From the NCBI GenBank assembly GCA_002305265.1, contig DBQP01000018.1, positions 1 to 33,572 on the forward strand: DNA of 33,572 bases, given 5' to 3'. A program made the position numbers and the translations under genes. Each line of letters begins with the position of its first letter. The first letter of the stretch is position 1. The DNA is from Prevotellaceae bacterium UBA1391 (lineage in GTDB: Bacteria; Bacteroidota; Bacteroidia; Bacteroidales; Bacteroidaceae). This document shows, piece by piece, positions 16,070 through 24,872 of the stretch. The notes under the pieces were generated by a model. The model was given only the letters and a program-made list of their open reading frames with translations, made no database searches and was not told where the DNA came from.

Positions 16070-17962
16070 ATGACCCAACCCCGCACTTTGGAACTGCTCG
16101 CGCCGGCGCGCACCGCCGACATCGGCATCGAGGCCATCCGCCACGGTGCCGACGCCGTCTATATCGGAGGGCCGCAGAACAGCGCCCGGCAGGCAGCCGC
16201 CAACTCCATCGACGACATCCGCCGCCTGGCCGACTACGCCCACGACTTCGACGCCAAAGTCTACGTCACCCTCAATACCATCCTCTACGACAGCGAACTC
16301 GCGCAGGTGGAGCGCATGATCGGCGCGCTCCACGAGGCCGGGGCCGACGCCCTCATCGTGCAGGACATGGCCATCCGGCGCATGGCGCTGCCCCCCATAC
16401 CGCTGCACGCCTCCACGCAGATGCACAACATGACGGCAGAAAAAGTGCGCTTCCTGCAGCGCGAGGGCTTCGAACAGGCCGTGCTGGCGCGCGAGCTCAG
16501 CCTCGATGAAATCCGGCAGATACACGACGCCTGCCCCGACATGCGCCTCGAAGCCTTCGTCCACGGCGCACTCTGCGTCAGCCTGAGCGGCCAGTGCTAC
16601 GCCAGCCAGGCCCTCTTCCAGCGCTCCGCCAACCGCGGCGCCTGCGCGCAGGTGTGCCGCATGGAGTTCAACCTCGAAGACGGAGCGGGCAACGTCTACC
16701 TGCGCGACAAGCACCTGCTGTCGCTCCGCGACCTCTGCCAGCTCGACGCACTGGAGAAGATGGCCGACGCCGGCGTCAGTTCCTTCAAGATCGAAGGCCG
16801 GCTGAAGGACGCCGGCTACGTCAAGAACGTCACGGCAGCCTACTCCCAGGCGCTCGACCAGCTCATCGGCGCGCAGCCCGAGCGCTACCGACGCGCCTCC
16901 CGCGGACGCTCCGTCCACGCCTTCACGCCCGACGTGCGCAAGACGTTCAACCGCGGATTCACCCACTACTTCCTCTTCGGGCGCAATCCCGACATCTTTT
17001 CCTTCGACTCTCCCAAAGCCGTGGGGCAACCCGTCGGCACCGTGCGCGAAGTCTACACGGACAGCATCGTCGTCAGCGACGACGCGCCGGCGTTCAGCAA
17101 CGGCGACGGACTCTGCTTCTTCGACCGCGAGGGCCGCTTCCACGGCTTCCGCGTCAACCGCGCCGAGGGCCGCCGCCTCTACTTCGGCCGCCAGAGCGAC
17201 GAACCGCTGCGACAGCTCAGGCGCGGACTCGCATTGTTCCGCAACCGCGACAAGGCCTTCGACGACGTGCTCGAAGGAAAGAGCGCCGAGCGCTTCATCC
17301 CGGTCGACGTGCACATCGACCACGCCGACGGCGTCTTCCGCCTCTACATGAGCGACGGACAAACAGCCGTCGGCACGCAGCAAACCTATGCCGCCGAGCT
17401 AGCACGCACGCATCAGCACGAGAACATCCGGCTGCAGATGAGCAAGCTCGGCAACACGCCGCTGCGCCTCCGCGACTTCACATTGGGCTTCACTACGAAT
17501 TTCTTCATCCCTTCCAGCCTGCTTTCGGCCTGGCGGAAGGAACTGGCCGACGCATGGCTGAAGGAGCAGCGGCGCCAGCGCGCCGAACACAATCGCCAAG
17601 CGCGCGACGCCGTCGACGCAGCCCGCAGCCGCGCGCAAGGCCCCGCCCGCGCATTCGAGAGCGCAGGACGTGAGGGTCAGCTGACCTATCTGGCCAACGT
17701 GGCCAACGCCTCGGCCCGCACGTTCTACGCCGACCGCGGCTTTGCCAGCGTCGCGCCGGCCTACGAACTGCAGCAACCGGCAGAGGCGCCGGTGATGTTC
17801 TGTCGCCACTGCCTGCGCTATGCCATGGGATGGTGTCACAAGCGGCAGGATATGCCCTTGCAGACCCCGCCCCGCGAACTCTTCCTCTCGCTGGCCAACG
17901 GGGCGCGCTTCCGCCTCGGCTTCAACTGCACGGACTGCCTGATGCTCGTCTATCCGGCTTGA
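16070..17962 (+). CDS. Peptidase U32-family protein, long RlhA-like form
   Basis: The protein has 630 residues. The N-terminal half is the U32 TIM-barrel: LLAPART, GADAVYIGG, and the signature EAFVHGALCVSLSGQCY with Cys169 and Cys176, plus Cys192 and Cys196 in NRGACAQVC, the four cysteines that likely hold an iron-sulfur cluster. The long C-terminal half ends with a second Cys cluster (FCRHCLRYAMGWC, NCTDCLM). Members of this family, E. coli RlhA and TrhP, hydroxylate 23S rRNA or tRNA using prephenate-derived chemistry; the length is closer to RlhA (about 650) than to TrhP (about 450). RNA hydroxylation is therefore the best inference, and older 'collagenase' labels are doubtful. The stop codon is the first element of a repeat array. 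Confidence 0.85.
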   Translation: MTQPRTLELLAPARTADIGIEAIRHGADAVYIGGPQNSARQAAANSIDDIRRLADYAHDFDAKVYVTLNTILYDSELAQVERMIGALHEAGADALIVQDMAIRRMALPPIPLHASTQMHNMTAEKVRFLQREGFEQAVLARELSLDEIRQIHDACPDMRLEAFVHGALCVSLSGQCYASQALFQRSANRGACAQVCRMEFNLEDGAGNVYLRDKHLLSLRDLCQLDALEKMADAGVSSFKIEGRLKDAGYVKNVTAAYSQALDQLIGAQPERYRRASRGRSVHAFTPDVRKTFNRGFTHYFLFGRNPDIFSFDSPKAVGQPVGTVREVYTDSIVVSDDAPAFSNGDGLCFFDREGRFHGFRVNRAEGRRLYFGRQSDEPLRQLRRGLALFRNRDKAFDDVLEGKSAERFIPVDVHIDHADGVFRLYMSDGQTAVGTQQTYAAELARTHQHENIRLQMSKLGNTPLRLRDFTLGFTTNFFIPSSLLSAWRKELADAWLKEQRRQRAEHNRQARDAVDAARSRAQGPARAFESAGREGQLTYLANVANASARTFYADRGFASVAPAYELQQPAEAPVMFCRHCLRYAMGWCHKRQDMPLQTPPRELFLSLANGARFRLGFNCTDCLMLVYPA

Positions 17963-18069
17963 GCAAAGTGCCTTTCCGGATGAAGCAAGGTGCCTCTCCG
18001 GATGAAGCAAAATGCCTCCCCACATGAGCAAAACGGGCTACTTAGCTTGAGCAAGGTGGCCCGCCCACA
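17959..18069. repeat. 22-bp-period array, TGAaGCAAnGTGCC type, 5 units (C)
   Basis: Units start at 17959, 17981, 18003, 18025 and 18048, four of 22 bp and one of 23. The shared pattern is (A/T)TGA(A)GCAA..TGCC....CC; units 1-2 are nearly identical, unit 4 is the most diverged. The stop codon of the U32 gene lies inside unit 1. The TGA that opens successive units falls in all three frames. Confidence 0.85.
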
Positions 18070-18070
18070 T

Positions 18071-18110
18071 GAGAAAAGCAGCATGACAAAGATGTCATAC
18101 TGCTTTTCTC
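18071..18110. terminator. Hairpin between convergent genes, probable bidirectional terminator
   Basis: GAGAAAAGCAG (18071-18081) pairs perfectly with CTGCTTTTCTC (18100-18110); ATGACA/TGTCAT extends the stem after one mismatch, leaving a 4-nt loop. It lies between the convergent U32 and GH10 genes. No long T tract follows on either strand, though the 3' arm itself is T-rich when read on the plus strand. Confidence 0.6.
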
Positions 18111-18199
18111 TGTTGCTGGAAGTGCGCCTCGAAAGTGGAACGGCCCCACTTCCATCGTGCGGACGCCGCCCACAAAAGGAGGGCACAGGGCGTCGGATC

Positions 18200-19996
18200 T
18201 CAGCGGACCAGCACTTTCCGGCCACCGATGATGTAGGCGCCGGGCGGCAACGACGCCGCAGCCTCGTCGGCATCGACATCGCGGGCCACGCGGACGCCCT
18301 GCAGCGTGAAGACATCGACGCGCTGCGGCCGCTCGGCAGATGCGTCGGCCGAGGGCGATTCGATGCCCAGCGCGGCGGCCCTCGCCTGCAGCAGTTTCCG
18401 CATTTCGAGGAAAGCCGGTTTGGCCTGCAGCAAGTCGTCGAGAATGAGCGGCTGTCCGGATGCGTATTTCGTTTGTCCTGGAATCCACGAGAAGCTGTCG
18501 GCCATGCCCCAGATGACGTAAGTGTGGCAGTTGGCGCTGGTGAGGGCGACGTCGAGCAGCGCCTTGTAGTCGGACGCCTGCTGGCTCCAGGCCGTGGCGT
18601 TGTCGAACTTCGACGCCGGAATTGCCACATCGAGCTCGGTGATGCTGACGTCGAGTCCGGCCGCGCGATACTTCAGCAGCAGCGACCGAATCTGCGATTT
18701 CTTGCGTGAGATGTCGCCCAGCGAGGTGTGGAACTGCAGGCCCACGCCGGTGATGGGAATGCCGTTGCTCTTCAGCCGCTTGGCCAGATTGAGGAGGTCG
18801 GCCGCCTTCGTCTCGCCGTCGTATTCAGCCCCGTAGTCGTTGATGACGAGGCGTGCGTTGGGGTCGGCCGCGTGCGCATAGACAAAGGCGGAGTCGATGT
18901 AGTCCGGTCCGATCACCTGATACCAGATGGAGCGGCGCATGTGGTCAGCCGTCCCGTTCCACGGGTCGATGGCCTCGTTCACGACATCCCATTCGTACAC
19001 CTTCCCCTTGAAGTGGCTGACGACGTTGGTGATGTGGTTTTTCATGATGGCCAGCAACTGCTCGCGCGTGTAGTTATTATTATTGTACATGCCTTCCTCG
19101 CCTCCTCCCATCCAAGAGGGCAACTGACTGTGCCACACGAGCGTATGGCCGCGCATGCGCATGCCCTTCTGCCGGGCGAGGGCGACGAGGCGGTCGGGGT
19201 TCGTATAGGAGAAGGTGTTGCGGCTGGGCTCCGTCGCGTCGACTTTCATCTCGTTGCCGCAGACCGTCGTGTTGAACAGTCCGGTGAAGACGTTGCGCCA
19301 CGTCGAGTTGTCGTTGGACACAGCGTTCGACGAGTAGAACCAGTTGTCGCCGTCGGCCATGGCAACGCCGAGATTCAGCTCGCATTTGTCGGCCCAGTAG
19401 CGGAGCGAGGTCGTCTCGTCGGCCAGATCGTAGCCCGCGTCCAGCTCGCGCACGAGGCGTATATTGTCGATATAGTAATCCTTGTTGGCGCCGAGCAGGC
19501 CGACGTAGAGCCGCGCGATCTTGTTGCTGGTGAAGGTCGACGCCTTGTCGAGCGAAATCACCCGGCGCTGCCAGCGTCCCGTCGTGCTGGGCGAGGCGTT
19601 CCACGGATCCTGCCAGACGGTGCTCGCGTTGATGCTGAGATACGCCAGACATCCGTTCTGGTCGCTCGGATTGCGGTAGTAGTCGAAGACGAGATACTTG
19701 TAATCTCTGATGCGGACGCCCTCGGGCAGCACATAGTTCTTCAGGTTGAGCACCGACTGGCTCGAGGCCGACGTGGTCGTAACATGGCACACCTTGTTCG
19801 TGGCGTCCGTGGGATCGGCCTCGACGACGGCCTTGCAGGCGCTGCCGGAAATCTGGTAGCGATAGACGGTGCTGTCGATGGCGTAGCCCTCGAAATCCTC
19901 GATCACGTCGAAGGTTTGGGCACTCAGCGCGCCCGAAGTGCCGAACGTCAGCGCGACGGCGAGAATTGTGAAGAAGTAGTTGTGTTTCATCATCAT
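18200..19996 (-). CDS. Secreted GH10 endo-1,4-beta-xylanase with T9SS-like C-terminus
   Basis: The 598-residue protein starts MMMKHNYFFTILAVAL with a signal peptide ending near ALSA-QTF (residue 26). Residues 28-185 look like a galactose-binding-fold carbohydrate-binding module (IEDFEGY...YYIDNIRLV). The GH10 barrel, about 190-540, has GHTLVWHSQLPSWM, the acid/base Glu341 in WDVVNEA, and the nucleophile Glu454 in ITELDV. The last 40 residues (VFTLQGVRVARDV...LPPGAYIIGGRKVLVR) resemble a type A T9SS sorting domain. It should cut xylan at or outside the cell surface. The frame continues upstream to 20182 only by reading through a repeat array, so an ATG in the 19988-19996 cluster is preferred. 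It is divergent from the GH78 gene. Confidence 0.93.
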   Translation of the reverse strand: MMMKHNYFFTILAVALTFGTSGALSAQTFDVIEDFEGYAIDSTVYRYQISGSACKAVVEADPTDATNKVCHVTTTSASSQSVLNLKNYVLPEGVRIRDYKYLVFDYYRNPSDQNGCLAYLSINASTVWQDPWNASPSTTGRWQRRVISLDKASTFTSNKIARLYVGLLGANKDYYIDNIRLVRELDAGYDLADETTSLRYWADKCELNLGVAMADGDNWFYSSNAVSNDNSTWRNVFTGLFNTTVCGNEMKVDATEPSRNTFSYTNPDRLVALARQKGMRMRGHTLVWHSQLPSWMGGGEEGMYNNNNYTREQLLAIMKNHITNVVSHFKGKVYEWDVVNEAIDPWNGTADHMRRSIWYQVIGPDYIDSAFVYAHAADPNARLVINDYGAEYDGETKAADLLNLAKRLKSNGIPITGVGLQFHTSLGDISRKKSQIRSLLLKYRAAGLDVSITELDVAIPASKFDNATAWSQQASDYKALLDVALTSANCHTYVIWGMADSFSWIPGQTKYASGQPLILDDLLQAKPAFLEMRKLLQARAAALGIESPSADASAERPQRVDVFTLQGVRVARDVDADEAAASLPPGAYIIGGRKVLVR

Positions 19997-20070
19997 GAGG
20001 TATTGAAAAACAGACATCCGCGCGGCTTCGTGTCGGAAGCGCCGCGGAGGAGGCCATGCAGGGGGAAAAC

Positions 20071-20180
20071 GAATCGAACGCAGTCGAATGTCAAAAAGGA
20101 CACAGTCACTTTTCAAAACGAACGCAGTCGTTTTTGAAAACGAACGCAGTCGAAAATCAAAACGAACGCAGTCGTTTTTC
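20071..20180. repeat. 22-bp-period array, CGCAGTCG family, 5 units (B2)
   Basis: Units start at 20071, 20093, 20115, 20137 and 20159, all exactly 22 bp. Units 3-5 share AAAACGAACGCAGTCG and differ mainly in the last 6 bp; unit 2 is mutated (CACAGTCA at the core). AAAACGA and TCGTTTT are complementary, so units 3 and 5 are near-palindromic. The array lies in the inferred leader of the GH10 gene. Confidence 0.95.
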
Positions 20181-20292
20181 AAGGCTGGCAGCCTTCCGCC
20201 ACGACAGTGCGCCCGATGTGCACAGATGGCGGCGCCCCATGCGCGGGGAGGAACTTGCGCTGCCTGCTTTTCGGTCTGCGCGCCCGATGTGG

Positions 20293-20300
20293 CAAAGATA
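20293..20300 (-). promoter_or_regulatory. -7 element reading toward the GH10 gene
   Basis: The minus strand reads TATCTTTG followed by C, a full -7 match. A TTTTTTGG lies about 25 bp upstream, slightly too far for a standard -33. If used, the xylanase leader is about 290 nt long and contains the whole repeat array. Confidence 0.5.
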
Positions 20301-20410
20301 GGTGATTTTTCTCTTTGTCATGCACCAAAAAAGACCATAAACTTTCATATTTGAAACATTTGTGCCCCTTTTTCCCCGCTCCGTCGCCCAGCAGTCTGTT
20401 GGGAAAGCTG

Positions 20411-20418
20411 TATCTTTG
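20411..20418 (+). promoter_or_regulatory. -7 element of the GH78 gene
   Basis: TATCTTTG followed by CAAC lies 26 bp before the start codon at 20444, so the leader would be about 20 nt. No TTTG lies 19-21 bp upstream, which suggests an activator-dependent promoter, common in glycan-use genes. Confidence 0.55.
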
Positions 20419-20443
20419 CAACCAGCATACATCATCCAACGAC

Positions 20444-23400
20444 ATGAAACGCACGCTCATTCTTCTTTCCCTTGCGCTGGCAGGCGCATGCACACTGCAC
20501 GCCGACATCCGCCTGACCGCCCTCAAGGTGTCGGGACGACAGGCGCCGCTCGGCATCGACAGCACCCCTTCATTCTCCTGGCAGACCCTCAGCACGGAGC
20601 GCGGCTTCCGCCAGCAGTCCTACGAGCTCGCCGTGCGCGATGCTTCGGGCACTCTCGTCTGGACCTCGGGCGAGGTGGCGTCGGCCCTCCAAACGGGCAT
20701 TCCCTACGCCGGACCGGCGCTCCAGTCCTGCGCCGCCTACACGTGGTCGGTGCGCGTGAAAGGCACCGACGGCGCATCCGCGGCGACGGCCGAAAGCACC
20801 TTCGAGACGGCCTTCATGAGCCCCGACGCGTGGTCGGCCTCCTGGATCACGGCGACCAAACAGCCCAACGCCGTCTTCGAAATCCGGCTCGACAAGCCCG
20901 TCACCACGCGCTTTCTGCGCATCGACGCCACGCGGCTCGGCCTTCCGGTGTCGACCGACCCCACCGGCCACTACCTGCAGCTGGCCGAAGTGGAAGTCTA
21001 CGGCGCGGCGGGAAAACTCCCCTACACGCCATCGGCCTCCAGCAACATGGACTGGCGCAGCAGCTGGAACCTCCACTTCGTGAACGACGGTGCCATCGCG
21101 GGCACAGCCGCACTGGGCTACACCAGCCAGAAGTTCGCGTCGGCCGACCAGCACGTCTGGCTCACGCTCGATCTGGGCACACGCCAGCAGGTCAGCCGCC
21201 TGCTGCTCTACCCGCGGCAGGACGACGCGGCGAAGGGACACAGCGACCTCGCCGCCAACTTCCCGGCCGACTTCACGCTCCAGCAGTCGGCGGACGGAAA
21301 GCGCTACACCACCCTCCGCCGCTTCAGCAACCAGCGTCCCTCCTTCGCCTACAACATCAACAACGTGCCCTACTACGGCCGCAACTTCACGCTCCGCGGG
21401 CCCGTGCGCCGCGCCCGCATCTACGCCTCGGGCCTCGGCGTCTTCACCATGCGGATGAACGGGCAGCGCGTGACCGACGCCGTGCTCGAGCCCGGCGAGA
21501 GCGAATACGAGAAGTCGGTGCTCTACAGCACCTACGACGTCACCTCGCTCCTGCGTCCGGGCCGCAACACGTGGCTCGCACAGGTGGCCGGCGGCCTCTA
21601 CAACGTCGAGCTGCTGCCGGGCCGCTTCTCGAAAGGCGAGGTGAAGAACGCGGGCACGACCGGCCTGCTGGCCGAACTGCTCGTGGAGTATGAGGACGGC
21701 ACCAGCGAGCGCATCCTCACCGACGGGCAGTGGCGCACCGCGCCCTCAGCCACCCTCGGCAGCAACTGGTGGGGCGGCGAGGACTACGACGCGCGGCGCC
21801 ACGACGCAGCCGTGCTGCGCCTTGACTACGACGTGAGCGCCTGGACGCCCGCCGCCGTCTTCACACCCCACTTCGCCAGCACGCAGGCCAGCGGTTTCGG
21901 CCAGCTGCGCAGCCGCATGCACGAGCCGCTGCGCGTGGTGGAGGAATGGCCGGCCGTCGATGTCCGCACCATCGTCGTGGGAGGAAAAACCATGCACGTC
22001 GTCGACTTCGGACGCAACTTTGCCGGACAATTCCGCTTCCGTCTGAAAGGAAAGCCGGGGCAGACCATCACCCTCCGCGAGGGCGAAAGCCTGAATGCCG
22101 ACGGCACCATCTTCATGGAAAACTACTACACAGGACCGGCCGACACGTATGAGACCTACACCTTCAGCGGCGCGCCGGAAGGCGAGGAATGGGGTCCGGA
22201 GTTCATGTACCACGGCTTCCGCTACCTCCAGATCGCAGGCCTCGACGAGGCACCCGACGCCTCCAGCTTCACGGCGCAGCGCATCCGCTCCGACGTGGCC
22301 AACAGCGGAACGTTCACGAGCAGCAACCAACTGCTCAACGACATCCACATCATCTGCCGCGACGCCATCGCCTCGCAGCTCTACAACTCCGTCACCGACT
22401 GCCCGCACCGCGAGAAGCTCGGCTGGCTCGACGTGCCAAACGAGATGTTCAACTCGCTCACCTACAACTTCGACATGCAGACCTTCTTCCGCAAGGTGGT
22501 GCTCGACTGCTTCGACGCGCAGTATGCCGACGGCCGCGTACCGTCGACCGTGCCCCACTACATGAGCGTCTACGACAACGACCCCAACTGGGGCGGAGCG
22601 GCCATTCTCGTGCCCTACCGCTGCTGGAAGACGTATGCCGACCCGAGCCTCATCACCGAGTTCTACCCGCAGATGAAGCGCCTCGTCGACTACTACACGA
22701 CGCAGACCGTCGACGGCATCATGCGCAACGACCTCAGCGTGCTCTCCGACTGGGGACAGGAGACGGCCGGCGTGAATCCGATGGTGCGCCCCGACTTCAC
22801 CATCACGACCACCTACTACCACCTGCTGCGCGCCATGGCGGAAGTGGCCACCTTCCTCAGCCACGACGCCGACGCCGCCACCTTTGCCCGCCAGGCCGAC
22901 CACACCAAGGCCGCCTTCAACCGCCGCTTCTACGGCAACGTCGCCCCCGGACTCTACGGCAACGGACAGCAGGGCGAGCTGGCGATGCCGCTCTACTACG
23001 GACTCGTGGACGAAGCGAACGAGGCCGACGTGGCCGCCCGCCTGGCCGCGCGGGTCGAGGCCGACGGATTCAAGATCAAGACGGGCGAGATAGCCCTCAA
23101 GCCGCTCTTCATGTCGCTCGCCCGCTTCGGCTACAACGACATCGTCTACCGCATGGCCAACCAGACCGACTGCCCGAGCTACGGCTACTGGGTGGTGCAG
23201 GGCTACACCACGACGCCCGAATACTGGGACGTCGGCGAATTCTCGCAGAACCACTGCATGATGGACCACATCGAGGAATGGTTCTTCAGCGAGCTCGGCG
23301 GCATCAAGACCTCGGACAACGGCTTTGCCCACATCAGCATCGCCCCGTGGCTGCCAGCCGACATGACGTCGCTCGACACGCAGACGGGCACCAACTACGG

Positions 23401-23635
23401 CCCCATCTCCGTCTCCTACAAGCGCAACGGAAAAACCGTGGACTACACCATCGACGTACCGGCCAACACCACAGCCACCATCGCCCTCCCGCTCCGCGCC
23501 GGTCAGCACGTCAGCGAGAACGGGCGGCGCCTGCGCCCGGGCCAAGCCGGCATCAGCTCCGTACGGTATGCCGACGGCAAAGCCACCATCGACGTAGGCA
23601 GCGGCACCTACCGCTTCACCACGCCCGACCAGTAG
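20444..23635 (+). CDS. Alpha-L-rhamnosidase (GH78), secreted
   Basis: This 1063-residue enzyme removes terminal alpha-L-rhamnose from plant glycans. The signal peptide is MKRTLILLSLALAGACTLHA (residues 1-20). An Ig-like N-terminal domain (DIRLTALKVSG...) is followed by a discoidin-type galactose-binding region (about 140-300: RFLRIDATRLGL...LAEVEVYGA), the bacterial rhamnosidase N domain from about 320 (MRMNGQRVTDAVLEPG), a beta domain near 520 (VVDFGRNFAGQF), the six-hairpin catalytic domain from about 620 with DCPHREKLGW (Asp652, Glu657, the conserved acidic pair), and a C-terminal beta domain from about 960. No T9SS-like tail is seen. Length and order fit GH78. It is divergent from the GH10 gene, so a shared glycan response is likely. 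Confidence 0.93.
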   Translation: MKRTLILLSLALAGACTLHADIRLTALKVSGRQAPLGIDSTPSFSWQTLSTERGFRQQSYELAVRDASGTLVWTSGEVASALQTGIPYAGPALQSCAAYTWSVRVKGTDGASAATAESTFETAFMSPDAWSASWITATKQPNAVFEIRLDKPVTTRFLRIDATRLGLPVSTDPTGHYLQLAEVEVYGAAGKLPYTPSASSNMDWRSSWNLHFVNDGAIAGTAALGYTSQKFASADQHVWLTLDLGTRQQVSRLLLYPRQDDAAKGHSDLAANFPADFTLQQSADGKRYTTLRRFSNQRPSFAYNINNVPYYGRNFTLRGPVRRARIYASGLGVFTMRMNGQRVTDAVLEPGESEYEKSVLYSTYDVTSLLRPGRNTWLAQVAGGLYNVELLPGRFSKGEVKNAGTTGLLAELLVEYEDGTSERILTDGQWRTAPSATLGSNWWGGEDYDARRHDAAVLRLDYDVSAWTPAAVFTPHFASTQASGFGQLRSRMHEPLRVVEEWPAVDVRTIVVGGKTMHVVDFGRNFAGQFRFRLKGKPGQTITLREGESLNADGTIFMENYYTGPADTYETYTFSGAPEGEEWGPEFMYHGFRYLQIAGLDEAPDASSFTAQRIRSDVANSGTFTSSNQLLNDIHIICRDAIASQLYNSVTDCPHREKLGWLDVPNEMFNSLTYNFDMQTFFRKVVLDCFDAQYADGRVPSTVPHYMSVYDNDPNWGGAAILVPYRCWKTYADPSLITEFYPQMKRLVDYYTTQTVDGIMRNDLSVLSDWGQETAGVNPMVRPDFTITTTYYHLLRAMAEVATFLSHDADAATFARQADHTKAAFNRRFYGNVAPGLYGNGQQGELAMPLYYGLVDEANEADVAARLAARVEADGFKIKTGEIALKPLFMSLARFGYNDIVYRMANQTDCPSYGYWVVQGYTTTPEYWDVGEFSQNHCMMDHIEEWFFSELGGIKTSDNGFAHISIAPWLPADMTSLDTQTGTNYGPISVSYKRNGKTVDYTIDVPANTTATIALPLRAGQHVSENGRRLRPGQAGISSVRYADGKATIDVGSGTYRFTTPDQ

Positions 23636-23658
23636 GCTCCCACCGTTGCCCGAACGCG

Positions 23659-23856
23659 CAGCCCTCGCCGCCAGGCGGACCTGTCGTCGCCTTCAGAGCG
23701 ATTCCCCTCGCTGACAGACTGTTCCGGCCTTACCGCCAGACGAATCCGCCCTCGCCTTCAATCAAATCCGCCCTCGCCTTCAATCAGGTCCGCCCTCGCC
23801 TTCAATCGAAGCCGCCCTCGCCTCCCCTCGCGCTCCGGCAGCTGCCCCTTCAATGA
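23659..23856. repeat. 22-bp-period array, CGCCCTCGCCTTCAATC type, 4 clear plus degenerate units (D)
   Basis: Clear units start at 23746, 23768, 23790 and 23812, each 22 bp, sharing CCGCCCTCGCCTTCAATC in the first three. The TCGC landmark can be followed upstream to 23708, 23687 and 23665, and a stray CTTCAAT at 23848 continues it downstream, so perhaps nine units once existed. It lies after the GH78 stop and runs directly into array A2. Confidence 0.9.
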
Positions 23857-23857
23857 C

Positions 23858-23911
23858 GAAGGCCTTCGTGTCGCCTCACGAAGGCCTTCGTGATGCAACG
23901 AGAAGGCCTTC
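23858..23911. repeat. 22-bp-period palindrome array, GAAGGCCTTC family, 3 units (A2)
   Basis: GAAGGCCTTC occurs at 23858, 23880 and 23902, exactly 22 bp apart. Its first unit matches that of A1 over all 22 bp; the other spacers differ. It directly follows array D. From 23912 to 24052 I see only an A-rich stretch. Confidence 0.95.
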
Positions 23912-24052
23912 GCATAAAAACCACAGTGCACCCCCACCCTCGACGAGGCGCAGCAGCAGCGACGCGAACGCGCATCGTCCGTTAAATCAACGCGAAAAGC
24001 GTAAAAAATCCCAAAACTTCGGCAGCGCGGCCATCAAATCGCGGTGGAAAAG

Positions 24053-24082
24053 TTGGCGTACGCTGAAAAATCCTTATCTTTG
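24053..24082 (+). promoter_or_regulatory. Promoter for the DUF4827-type lipoprotein gene
   Basis: TTG at 24053-24055 and TATCTTTG at 24075-24082 are separated by 19 bp, a good Bacteroidota promoter. It probably also serves glmM downstream. Confidence 0.75.
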
Positions 24083-24180
24083 CACGTAGGTTTCGGCCCG
24101 TCCACACCGCCAAGCCCCTTGCGGCGCAGCGAGATACGAGACGAGGCACACCGCCCAACGAACCACACACAACGAACGAA

Positions 24181-24849
24181 ATGAAAAGACTTGCCTCTGC
24201 CCTTCTCCTGCTGCTGGCCCTCCTCAGCATCGGCAGCAGCGTGCAGTCATGCACCGACGAGGAGAGCTATGCAGAAATGAAGAAGAAAGAGCGTCGCTCC
24301 ATCGACCGCTTCATCCAGGACAACGACCTCGTCGGCCCCATCAACGTCATCAGCGAGAGCACATTCTACGCACAAGACTCCACGACGGACGTCAGCAAGA
24401 ACGAGTTCGTGCTCTTCAACGAGGACGGCATCTACATGCAGATCGTGCGCCGTGGCGCAGGAAAAAGCGCCGTCGAGATGGCCAAGGAACAGGCCGACAG
24501 CACCGTCTACTTCCGCCTGCTGTGCAAGTTTTTGGAATATGACGTCGAAAATGCCGACACCACGCTGTCGAACATCTACACCAACAGCGTCGTCGACAAG
24601 CTGCAATGCTCCTACACCCACCGCGGACGCAGCTACACGGGCACCTTCACCGAAGGCTACATGAAGAGCAGCTACAGCGCCAGCGTGCCCGAAGGCTGGC
24701 TCAAGCCGCTCGACTTCATCCGTCTCACACGCTCCACGAGCCAGATTGCCAAAGTCCGGCTCATCGTGCCCCACAGTTCCGGCACCTCACGTGCCTCCCA
24801 GTACGTGCTGCCCTACTACTACGAAATCACGTACGAGCTCGGACGTTAA
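24181..24849 (+). CDS. DUF4827-type lipoprotein
   Basis: The 222-residue protein has a lipoprotein signal ending VQSC (Cys24) followed by TDEESYAEM. The rest is soluble: KKKERRSIDRFIQDNDL, NEDGIYMQIVRRG, and a C-terminal half with PEGWLKPLDFIRLTR and SGTSRASQYVLPYYYEITYEL. The combination of an N-terminal helical spacer and a later beta-rich part that ends in PPYYYEI-like sequence is reminiscent of FKBP-fold lipoproteins of Bacteroidota, and the family I recognise is DUF4827. No catalytic function is known to me. It is 140 bp upstream of glmM on the same strand, probably in the same transcript. Confidence 0.75.
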   Translation: MKRLASALLLLLALLSIGSSVQSCTDEESYAEMKKKERRSIDRFIQDNDLVGPINVISESTFYAQDSTTDVSKNEFVLFNEDGIYMQIVRRGAGKSAVEMAKEQADSTVYFRLLCKFLEYDVENADTTLSNIYTNSVVDKLQCSYTHRGRSYTGTFTEGYMKSSYSASVPEGWLKPLDFIRLTRSTSQIAKVRLIVPHSSGTSRASQYVLPYYYEITYELGR

Positions 24850-24872
24850 GCGCACCCCCATGCGCTGCCTGC

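Noticed and set aside
15005..17383. 792-residue open frame on the minus strand opposite metA and the U32 gene
   Set aside because: Spans two well-supported genes and shows only composition-driven V/A/D/E/G-rich sequence.
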